Origin: Clostridia bacterium
Lineage (GTDB): Bacteria > Bacillota > Clostridia > Oscillospirales > Acutalibacteraceae
Direction: 5' to 3'
DNA length: 35,410 nt
NCBI GenBank assembly: GCA_017397845.1
Contig: JAFQHU010000014.1
Coordinates: 1 to 35,410 of the forward strand
This document shows, piece after piece, positions 29,632 through 35,410 of this stretch (position 1 is its first letter; each line of letters starts with the position of its first letter). The notes under the pieces are model-generated. The model was not told the origin of the DNA. It ran no database searches and saw only the letters and a list, made by a program, of their open reading frames with translations. Position numbers and translations under genes: made by a program.

Positions 29632-30621
29632 ATGAAAATTCTTTTTTATGATACCAAACCCTATGACAGGGAATCCTTTGAAAAAATTCTCGACAAATAT
29701 GACGGTATAACCGTCGATTTTCTGAAGACGGATATTTCGCGTTATACCGTAAATTTGAGTAATGGCTATGATGCCGTTTGCGTTTTCGTGGCATCGGAGG
29801 TTACGGCGGAAATAATCGGCAAGCTTTCGGAAAACGGCGTAAAACTTATTCTTCTGCGCTGTGCAGGCTATAACAATGTTGACCTTGCCGCAGCCAAAGA
29901 AAAGGGAATAACGGTAATGCATGTGCCCGCTTATTCACCTGAGGCTGTGGCCGAGCATGCTTTGGCGCTTGCTTTTGCCGTAAACAGACATATCCATAAG
30001 GCTTATATAAAGGTAAGGGAAAATAATTTCAGTTTGGTCGGTCTTACGGGGATGAATTTCCGGGGCAAAACAGCGGGTATCATCGGTGCGGGTAAAATAG
30101 GCTCAGCTATGGCGGAGATGTGTCACGGAATCGGTATGAAGGTAATTTGTTATGATAAGGGCAAAGCGAAGGGTCTTGATTTTGCTGAATATGTGTCATT
30201 GGATGAGCTTTTCAGACGAAGTGATCTTATTTCGCTTCACTGCCCTTTGGTAAATGAGACCTATCATATAATTGACCTTGAGGCTATCGAAAAAATGAAA
30301 GACGGAGTTATTCTCGTAAACACCTCGCGCGGTGCTCTTATCAGTACCGAAGACCTTATAAAGGGTATACGCATGCATAAATTTTCCGGTGTCGGTTTGG
30401 ATGTATATGAGGAAGAGGGTGAGAATGTTTTCGAAAACAGAGAGGATGACATTCTCGAAACCAGCGTTACGGCACGTCTTTTGTCTTTCCCTAATGTTAT
30501 CGTGACTTCACATCAGGGCTTTCTTACTGGGGAAGCTTTGGAAGCCATAAGCATCACCACTCTCGAAAATGCGAAAAGCTTTTATGAGGGCAGAGTTATA
30601 GAAAACAATGTCGTAAAATAA
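29632..30621 (+). CDS. ldhA: D-lactate dehydrogenase (D-2-hydroxyacid dehydrogenase family)
   Basis: This cytoplasmic NAD-dependent enzyme reduces pyruvate to D-lactate, regenerating NAD+ in fermentation. The 329-residue product has the D-LDH length. It shows the NAD-binding GAGKIGSAM (about 152-160), and the catalytic triad expected for the family: Arg233 in NTSRGAL, a Glu in DVYEEEG (about 260-262) and His294 in TSHQGF. VPAYSPEAVAEHALAL is typical of the D-LDH branch. VanH-type dehydrogenases are related, but no vanA or vanX neighbour is present. GCAGGAG precedes the ATG. It follows the ABC genes by 39 bp without an obvious terminator, so it may be partly read through from them. Confidence 0.9.
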   Translation: MKILFYDTKPYDRESFEKILDKYDGITVDFLKTDISRYTVNLSNGYDAVCVFVASEVTAEIIGKLSENGVKLILLRCAGYNNVDLAAAKEKGITVMHVPAYSPEAVAEHALALAFAVNRHIHKAYIKVRENNFSLVGLTGMNFRGKTAGIIGAGKIGSAMAEMCHGIGMKVICYDKGKAKGLDFAEYVSLDELFRRSDLISLHCPLVNETYHIIDLEAIEKMKDGVILVNTSRGALISTEDLIKGIRMHKFSGVGLDVYEEEGENVFENREDDILETSVTARLLSFPNVIVTSHQGFLTGEALEAISITTLENAKSFYEGRVIENNVVK

Positions 30622-30628
30622 AATTAAA

Positions 30629-30673
30629 CACTCCCGATTGCCGCTGTTTCGGTAAATTGTCGGGAGTGCTTTT
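30629..30673. terminator. Terminator after ldhA
   Basis: CACTCCCGA (30629-30637) and TCGGGAGTG (30660-30668) form a 9-bp stem with a 22-nt loop that can itself pair (CCG/CGG), followed by CTTTT. The convergent small gene at 30715 may use it too. Confidence 0.75.
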
Positions 30674-30714
30674 ATTATGTAATGTCATTTTTGCCGTAAT
30701 AATAGAGAGCTTTT

Positions 30715-30894
30715 TTATGCTTCTCGCCATCCGGTGAGTTCAAAATCGCCTTCTTCATTTTCTACCGTAACGGGCGCATATTTTCTGCCTTCGCAGTCCT
30801 CACCGTAGCCGTCATAAACGAATAATGTGGCGCCGTTTTCGAGTATGGTTACATACAGCGGATTTTTGATTTGAGTTTCTTTATAAATTTTCAT
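30715..30894 (-). CDS. Small 59-residue protein of unknown function
   Basis: On the minus strand an ATG at 30894, preceded by AAGGAG, opens a 59-codon frame ending at TAA (30715-30717). The product begins MKIYKETQIKNPLYVTILEN and continues with ATLFVYDGYGEDCEGRKYAP, ending LTGWREA. It looks like a small soluble beta-rich protein without signal or membrane segment. The good ribosome binding site and the frame filling the gap between ldhA and the next promoter support a real gene. The family is not recognised. Confidence 0.65.
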   Translation of the reverse strand: MKIYKETQIKNPLYVTILENGATLFVYDGYGEDCEGRKYAPVTVENEEGDFELTGWREA

Positions 30895-31031
30895 TTTTCG
30901 GACTCCTTATGTGTTATCTTGCGAAATTCTCCTGTGCGGGATTTCACGCTCCTCAAATATATATCTGCTGAAATAAAAAAACTAACAAAAATTCTCAAAA
31001 TTTTTTATAAAATGTGCAAAAATCCCTTTTC

Positions 31032-31060
31032 TTGACATTTTTCTCCTTTTGTGCTATAAA
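31032..31060 (+). promoter_or_regulatory. Promoter of the ECF sigma operon
   Basis: TTGACA (31032-31037) and TATAAA (31055-31060) are 17 bp apart, ~44 bp before the sigma factor start. It is a housekeeping-type promoter, so the sigma gene need not depend on itself. Confidence 0.8.
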
Positions 31061-31103
31061 ATATTCATTATTTGTTTATAATTTTTTGGGGAGGTGAAGT
31101 CTT

Positions 31104-31619
31104 TTGCTGAGCAGTGAGGCATTGGAGGCGTACAGTGAGCAGTATTATTCTATGATTTTAAAGTACTGTACATATAAGCTTTCTAACAAAGAAGACGGAG
31201 AGGATGCGGCGCAGGAAACCTTCTTTGTTTTCAGTAAAAAGGCTCACCTTCTCGATGAAGGCCACATAAAGTATTGGCTTATTGCGACCGCCAATAATAT
31301 AATTCTCAGAGAATATAAAAAACGTCGTCTCAGTATGGAAAGATATGTCGCATTCGACGAAAATATGGATGAGCTTTCCCGTTCGTGCCATACCTTTCAG
31401 GAATCTTTGGTTGACTGTTATGAGGACAGATTTATCCGTGAGGTTTATGAGCGTCTGACCGACAAAGAAAAAGAGATTTACTTTTTGGTTAATGACAACA
31501 GAGTAAAAACAGCCGATGCGGCAAAGATTTTGGGCATCGAGCCTCATGCGTTTTCTATGAGAAAGAAAAGATTCAAGGAAAGATACAGAGAGCTTTTGAG
31601 AGAATGTTTGTTTTATTAA
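31104..31619 (+). CDS. ECF-type RNA polymerase sigma factor
   Basis: The 171-residue protein has the two-domain layout of ECF sigma factors. Region 2 (about 10-80) contains YCTYKLSNKEDGEDAAQETF, and region 4 (about 115-165) contains LTDKEKEIYFLV and ADAAKILGIEPHAFSMRKKR. It directs RNA polymerase to a small regulon, usually in response to an envelope signal. The start is a TTG at 31104, nine bases after GGAGG. The next gene, 78 bp on, encodes a single-TM protein placed as its anti-sigma factor. The subgroup cannot be assigned by eye. Confidence 0.85.
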   Translation: MLSSEALEAYSEQYYSMILKYCTYKLSNKEDGEDAAQETFFVFSKKAHLLDEGHIKYWLIATANNIILREYKKRRLSMERYVAFDENMDELSRSCHTFQESLVDCYEDRFIREVYERLTDKEKEIYFLVNDNRVKTADAAKILGIEPHAFSMRKKRFKERYRELLRECLFY

Positions 31620-31697
31620 AAATTTTTTGTTACGTTTTCGTTTTCAGTCGATATATGAGTGAAGAGCGAAACTTACCAAAAGGAAGGGTGGTTTATT

Positions 31698-32558
31698 TTG
31701 GATGAGGAAAATCAGGTTTTGGCAGAAATTGCCGAAGCCGGTGAAAAGGATAAAAATCTTGAGTCAGAAGATTTAAATTTTAGCTGTCAGAATAAGGAAG
31801 AAGCCAAAAAGAAGCTGGAAGCTTCGATGAAGGATATAGACGATTTATTCGGTTCTCTTTTATGTGATGTGCCCGACCCTTCTCAGGAGGATGTCAAAAA
31901 AGGTATCGCAAAAATACTCGAACATGCCGAAACAGAAAAAGAACAAATCTCAGAGGAGGCGCAGTCTCCACAGCCCGGAACCGAAAAAGCCGCAAAAGGT
32001 AAAAAAGTAACGCCAAAGGTGCTCTTATTGGCTGCATTACTTTCGATACTTTCATTTTCAACTCTTTTCGTTGTGGGAAGCCGCCATAACATAAGCATTG
32101 AAAACGGATTTATGTCCTTTGCGAAGGATACCGTTCAGGTTGTCTTTTTCGGTGAGGATGAAAGGTATATATCCGTCGATTCATTACTTGAAGATTTAAA
32201 ATCACACGGTTATGATGATATTGTATTTCCGCAGGAATTCGTTACCAGATCAGATGAATATAAGGCAAGTGTGCCTGAGTATAACAGTGAAGGATTTGGG
32301 CAAGTTGCGTTTGAGATTTGTTGTGGAGAAACAATTTATAAAACTATTATTTGTCAGTTGGATTCTTTTCAACAACCATATGATTATATAAATCTGTATG
32401 ATAGTAATATTGTAATGGTTGATGATATTTCTGTTAATATCTTTGCCTTTGGAAACAATGATTCCGTTATGCAATATGAATATAGTAATCATCGCTATTA
32501 TGTACAAGCAAATATTCCTTATGATAAAATGGAAAAATTAATTAAAACAATCAAGTAA
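31698..32558 (+). CDS. Putative anti-sigma factor, single-TM membrane protein
   Basis: The 286-residue product has a ~105-residue acidic, helical cytoplasmic part, one TM segment (about 106-127; LLLAALLSILSFSTLFVVG) and a ~160-residue outer domain. This layout behind an ECF sigma gene is typical for anti-sigma factors, but no zinc-binding HxxxCxxC motif is seen, so the role rests on context. The start is taken as TTG 31698, nine bases after GGAAGGG; a GTG at 31659 would add 13 residues but lacks a ribosome binding site. The 3' half of the gene, from about 32280, is visibly richer in A+T than the 5' half. Confidence 0.65.
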   Translation: MDEENQVLAEIAEAGEKDKNLESEDLNFSCQNKEEAKKKLEASMKDIDDLFGSLLCDVPDPSQEDVKKGIAKILEHAETEKEQISEEAQSPQPGTEKAAKGKKVTPKVLLLAALLSILSFSTLFVVGSRHNISIENGFMSFAKDTVQVVFFGEDERYISVDSLLEDLKSHGYDDIVFPQEFVTRSDEYKASVPEYNSEGFGQVAFEICCGETIYKTIICQLDSFQQPYDYINLYDSNIVMVDDISVNIFAFGNNDSVMQYEYSNHRYYVQANIPYDKMEKLIKTIK

Positions 32559-32572
32559 GGAGAATTATACAA

Positions 32573-33064
32573 ATGAAAAAAATGATAACGGTTATGGTAT
32601 GCATAGCGTTGATGTTTTCATTTTTTACTTTAGATGTAAATGCGTTAGATAAAAACGCATCTTTTCCATATGTTATTGACTTTAATGTCACATCAGATTA
32701 CGATTTAGTTGTAAGTGATGAAAACGGTACCCGTGCCACAGGATTAATTAATTCATATAGTCTTTATCTTACAAAAACAGGTTCAACACTACATATAACG
32801 GGATTTACTATGGGGTCAACAGAAGTAGTAAAGAGCGGTTTCAAAGACTTGACAGTTCAAAGAAGAAAAACAACAGATGACCCTTGGGAAGATTACTATG
32901 AGTACGGAAATCTTTATGTTGATGCTTTTGCGGCTAACCTTGATACCACTCTCGCTGTTGCTGCGAACTATCAGTACAGAGTCACATGCAAGCACTATGC
33001 CAAAAAGAATATTCTTTCCGTGCAGACCATAAGTAATGTGTCAAACATTGTAACAACAGTATAA
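32573..33064 (+). CDS. Small secreted protein of unknown function
   Basis: The 163-residue product has a signal peptide (MITVMVCIALMFSFFTLDVNA, shown only up to the likely cleavage region), and the mature part is probably a single beta-rich domain (SYSLYLTKTGSTLHITGFTM; ANYQYRVTCKHYAKK). One cysteine remains in the mature part. AAGGAG precedes the ATG, 14 bp after the stop of the putative anti-sigma gene, so it belongs to the same operon and may be the exported effector or signal partner of the sigma system; that is inference. It is AT-rich compared with its surroundings. I cannot assign a family with confidence. Confidence 0.75.
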   Translation: MKKMITVMVCIALMFSFFTLDVNALDKNASFPYVIDFNVTSDYDLVVSDENGTRATGLINSYSLYLTKTGSTLHITGFTMGSTEVVKSGFKDLTVQRRKTTDDPWEDYYEYGNLYVDAFAANLDTTLAVAANYQYRVTCKHYAKKNILSVQTISNVSNIVTTV

Positions 33065-33071
33065 TTTGTTT

Positions 33072-33104
33072 TTCAGCACAGGCTCGTCCTGTGCTGAATT
33101 TTTT
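33072..33104 (+). terminator. Terminator of the ECF sigma operon
   Basis: TTCAGCACAGG (33072-33082) and CCTGTGCTGAA (33088-33098) form a perfect 11-bp stem with a 5-nt loop, followed by six T. Confidence 0.93.
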
Positions 33105-33129
33105 ATCTCAAAATTAATCATAAACACTC

Positions 33130-33158
33130 TTTACTTTTTCGTTTTAATGTGTTAAAAT
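33130..33158 (+). promoter_or_regulatory. Promoter of the yerC-methyltransferase-hslO operon
   Basis: TTTACT (33130-33135) and TAAAAT (33153-33158) are 17 bp apart, ~45 bp before the yerC start. The -35 box is weak. Confidence 0.5.
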
Positions 33159-33202
33159 AGCAGAACGAGAAAATATGTGCTGTATTGAAAGGATATTTTG
33201 AC

Positions 33203-33496
33203 ATGGCAGAAAGAATCAATGAAAAAACATTAAAAAATATTCAGTATCTTTATGAAACCATACTGAAAATCGAAACCATGGAAGAGTGTGAGGCTCTCTT
33301 TGATGACCTTTGCACGAAAACCGAGCTTGCCTCCATCTCGCAGAGATTGGTTGTGGCAAAAATGCTCAGCGACAAAAAGGTTTACAGTGAAATCGTTTCC
33401 GAAACGGGCGCATCCACAGCCACCATCAGCCGTGTTAACCGCTCTCTTGCCTTCGGTGCGGGCGGTTACGATAAAATCTTTAATAAAGAGGCATAA
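33203..33496 (+). CDS. yerC: YerC/TrpR-family DNA-binding protein
   Basis: The 97-residue protein is an all-helical TrpR-superfamily regulator of the YerC/YecD type. LFDDLCTKTELASISQRL is followed by the helix-turn-helix VYSEIVSETGASTATISRVNR near residues 56-76. Its function in Firmicutes is not settled. The ATG at 33203 is used, with AAAGGA about ten bases upstream; an upstream TTG at 33185 overlaps that site. The stop lies two bases before the methyltransferase ATG, so they form an operon. Confidence 0.88.
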   Translation: MAERINEKTLKNIQYLYETILKIETMEECEALFDDLCTKTELASISQRLVVAKMLSDKKVYSEIVSETGASTATISRVNRSLAFGAGGYDKIFNKEA

Positions 33497-33498
33497 AA

Positions 33499-34263
33499 AT
33501 GGCTGGTTACGGTGATTTCGCTTATTATTACGACCTGCTTACAGGAAACGTTGACTACGAAAGCAGATGTGACTATATCGGTTCTCTCCTTGCTGAAAAC
33601 GGTGTCGGCAAGGGGATTTTACTTGACCTTGCCTGCGGCACCGGTACGGTTTCGCTCCTCATGAGCCGAAAGGGCTATGACGTTATCGGTGTGGATGCTT
33701 CCGAAGAGATGCTTTCTCAGGCGCAGGAAAAGAAAATGGAGTCGGGCGCAGATATAATCTTTCTCTGTCAGAAAATGGAGGAGTTGGACCTTTTCGGCAC
33801 GGTAAATGCGGCTGTTTCCACTCTCGACAGCCTTAATCACGTTACCGACGAAGCGAAACTGCGTGAGATATTCCGCCGAGTGTCTCTTTTTATGGAGGAT
33901 AAGGGCATATTTGTCTTTGATGTAAATACCCCCTATAAGCACCGTGAGGTTCTCGGTGACAACACCTTCGTTTACGATATGGACGATGTTTACTGTGTGT
34001 GGCAAAACAGCACCGATGAAAACCTTCTCACTCAGGTCAGCCTCGATATTTTCGAGCGTGATACCGAATGTGACGAGGACGATGTATATTACCGCTACAG
34101 TGAGGAATTTTGTGAAAAGGGTTACTCTTTGGACAGGATAAAAGGATATCTTGAGGATAATAAATTTGAAGTTTTGGCTGTGTATGAGGAAATGACGAAG
34201 GAGCCTGTTTCCGAAAAGACCGAAAGGGCAGTCTTTGTGGCAAAAAAACACGGTACACAGTAA
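33499..34263 (+). CDS. Class I SAM-dependent methyltransferase
   Basis: The 254-residue protein has a Rossmann methyltransferase core. The SAM-binding motif I is LDLACGTGTVS (about 42-52), followed by the acidic end of strand 2 (VIGVDASEEML) and motif AAVSTLDSLNHV further on. The N-terminus YGDFAYYYDLLTG is typical of the YqeM/YrrT-like group of small-molecule methyltransferases in Firmicutes. The substrate is unknown. It is cotranscribed between yerC and hslO (22 bp to hslO). Confidence 0.87.
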   Translation: MAGYGDFAYYYDLLTGNVDYESRCDYIGSLLAENGVGKGILLDLACGTGTVSLLMSRKGYDVIGVDASEEMLSQAQEKKMESGADIIFLCQKMEELDLFGTVNAAVSTLDSLNHVTDEAKLREIFRRVSLFMEDKGIFVFDVNTPYKHREVLGDNTFVYDMDDVYCVWQNSTDENLLTQVSLDIFERDTECDEDDVYYRYSEEFCEKGYSLDRIKGYLEDNKFEVLAVYEEMTKEPVSEKTERAVFVAKKHGTQ

Positions 34264-34285
34264 TCTTTATTGAAAGGAATTTGTT

Positions 34286-35164
34286 ATGGGTAAATTAGCA
34301 AGATGTATATCGATGGACGGTACGATAATAGCTATGGCTGTGGATTCCACGGATATGGTAAACCGTGCCCAGGAAATTCACGAAACCTCAGCCGTATGCT
34401 CTGCGGCTTTGGGCAGACTTATGACCGCCGCATCACTTATGGGTGCCTCTCTTAAGGGAAAGGATGATTCCGTAACCTTGCGTATTAACGGCGGCGGACC
34501 CATAGGCAGTGTTATTGCCGTATCCGACAGCGAGGGTAACGTGCGTGGTTATGTGACTGAGCCTGTGGTGGAAATTCCCCTCAATAAAAAGGGTAAGCTC
34601 GATGTGGCGGGTGCAGTGGGCACAAACGGATTTCTTACGGTTATAAAGGATCTCGGCATGAAAGAGCCTTATGTGGGACAAACTCCCATTATGACCGGTG
34701 AAATCGCCGAGGACGTAACCGCATATTATTCCACCAGCGAGCAGACTCCTACGGTGTGCGCTCTGGGTGTGCTTGTAAATCCTGATCTTACCGTAAAAGC
34801 GGCGGGCGGTCTTATTATTCAGCTTCTTCCTACGGCACTTGACGATACCATTGATCTTGTGGAGAAGTGCATCGAAACTTTGGAGCCTATTTCCACTCTC
34901 ATAGACAGGGGAATGACACCTGAGGAAATTTGCAGACACGCTCTTCATCTTTTTGACCTTGATATTCTCGATACGGCTGAGCCCGTTTATAAATGCTACT
35001 GTTCAAAGCATAGAGTTGAGGGGGCGCTCATCAGCACAGGCATCGAAGAGCTTGAGGATATGGCAAAGGACGAAAAGACTGAGGTTTCCTGTCAGTTTTG
35101 TGACAAAAAATATGTATTCACTCCTGAGGATATAAAGGCACTTATCCGCAAGGCAAAAAAATAA
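34286..35164 (+). CDS. hslO: Redox-regulated chaperone Hsp33
   Basis: Hsp33 is a cytoplasmic holdase activated by oxidative unfolding. The 292-residue product is of normal length. The N-terminal part shows ETSAVCSAALGRLMTAASLM and LRINGGGPIGSVIAVSD, and the C-terminal zinc switch is complete: Cys237-X-Cys239 (KCYCSKHR) and Cys269-X2-Cys272 (CQFCDKKY). AAAGGA precedes the ATG. It ends the operon with yerC and the methyltransferase; no strong terminator is seen before the tRNA promoter, only short CTTTTCAAAAAG-type repeats. Confidence 0.96.
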   Translation: MGKLARCISMDGTIIAMAVDSTDMVNRAQEIHETSAVCSAALGRLMTAASLMGASLKGKDDSVTLRINGGGPIGSVIAVSDSEGNVRGYVTEPVVEIPLNKKGKLDVAGAVGTNGFLTVIKDLGMKEPYVGQTPIMTGEIAEDVTAYYSTSEQTPTVCALGVLVNPDLTVKAAGGLIIQLLPTALDDTIDLVEKCIETLEPISTLIDRGMTPEEICRHALHLFDLDILDTAEPVYKCYCSKHRVEGALISTGIEELEDMAKDEKTEVSCQFCDKKYVFTPEDIKALIRKAKK

Positions 35165-35196
35165 GGAAAACTTTTCAAAAAACTTTTCAAAAAGTG

Positions 35197-35225
35197 TTGA
35201 CAAAAAAAGTTTTTTGATGTATAGT
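35197..35225 (+). promoter_or_regulatory. Promoter of the tRNA cluster
   Basis: TTGACA (35197-35202) and TATAGT (35220-35225) are 17 bp apart, ~44 bp before the first tRNA. Confidence 0.8.
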
Positions 35226-35269
35226 ATACAAGTCGCTTGTGAGTAATGGCGCATAAGTGATTTGGAAAC

Positions 35270-35345
35270 GGGAGCATAGCTCAGCTGGGAGAGCATCTGC
35301 CTTACAAGCAGAGGGTCACAGGTTCGAGCCCTGTTGTTCCCACCA
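35270..35345 (+). tRNA. tRNA-Val (anticodon TAC), CCA encoded
   Basis: The acceptor stem pairs GGGAGCA with TGTTCCC (last pairs include wobble), the anticodon loop CTTACAA gives anticodon TAC, the T-loop is GGTTCGAGCC, and the 3' end is ACCA. It has normal length (76 nt) and is the first gene of a tRNA cluster. Confidence 0.95.
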
Positions 35346-35347
35346 AT

Positions 35348-35410
35348 GGCCCGGTAGTTCAGTTGGTTAGAACGCTAGCCTGTCACGCTAGAGGTCGACG
35401 GTTCGAGCCC
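35348..35410 (+). tRNA. tRNA-Asp (anticodon GTC), cut by the window end
   Basis: It begins two bases after tRNA-Val. The 5' strand GGCCCGG, the D-arm, the anticodon loop CTGTCAC (anticodon GTC) and the start of the T-arm (GGTTCGAGCC) are visible. The acceptor 3' strand lies beyond the window. Confidence 0.93.

Noticed and set aside
29632..30621. VanH-type dehydrogenase of a vancomycin resistance cluster
   Set aside because: No D-Ala-D-Lac ligase, VanX dipeptidase or VanRS pair is in the window; the sequence fits ordinary fermentative D-lactate dehydrogenase.

Overview
The window looks like a chromosomal stretch from a spore-forming, gut-type Clostridia bacterium (Oscillospiraceae/Ruminococcaceae-like). 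This is inferred from SpoVT sequence, strong AGGAGG-type ribosome binding sites, TTGACA/TATAAT promoters, a tetrahydrofolate riboswitch upstream of folT, tRNA genes with encoded CCA, and long secreted proteins made of Ig-like (BIG2) modules. Base composition is moderate (low-to-mid 40s % GC by eye).

Positions 1 to about 5368 are the right-hand part of an integrated mobilizable element. It carries a RepA-like AAA ATPase cut by the window start, an array of six 9-bp repeats plus hairpins (a likely origin region), a MobV/Pre-type relaxase, two tiny genes, a BRO-N/DinD-like protein and a large serine recombinase. The recombinase frame does not stop at the element border. It runs on into the last 149 codons of the host gene spoVT, which lacks its first ~30 residues (part of the AbrB-like DNA-binding domain). 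The element therefore interrupts a forespore regulator gene, in the manner of sigK skin-type elements, and makes a recombinase-SpoVT chimera while integrated. The left junction lies outside the window.

Positions 5.8-16.2 kb hold mostly chromosomal genes: a seven-TM LuxR-type regulator with a lipobox, a candidate structured RNA, a secreted FN3 protein, a membrane protein-GH43-murD operon, a TIGR04076-like gene with an ArsC/Spx-family gene, a coiled-coil membrane protein, a solitary 5S rRNA with its own consensus promoter and terminator, a membrane-bound XRE regulator, and exoA.

Positions 16.4-24.9 kb are one gene for a 2838-residue secreted protein of about 33 tandem Ig-like modules and no visible anchor. 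Its middle modules are lysine-rich and its C-terminal modules acidic.

Positions 24.9-35.4 kb hold folT under a THF riboswitch with a visible anti-Shine-Dalgarno hairpin. Next is a heterodimeric ABC exporter behind a leader peptide and attenuator; the leader begins MTSSYRYRE and so resembles macrolide-stalling leaders (MTxSxRxR). Then come D-lactate dehydrogenase, a small unlisted gene, an ECF sigma/putative anti-sigma/secreted protein operon, a yerC-methyltransferase-hslO operon, and the start of a tRNA cluster (Val, Asp).

The best leads for something undescribed are the spoVT-interrupting element with its recombinase-SpoVT fusion, the putative macrolide-sensing attenuator on the ABC exporter, and the three-way-junction RNA near 7.1 kb.
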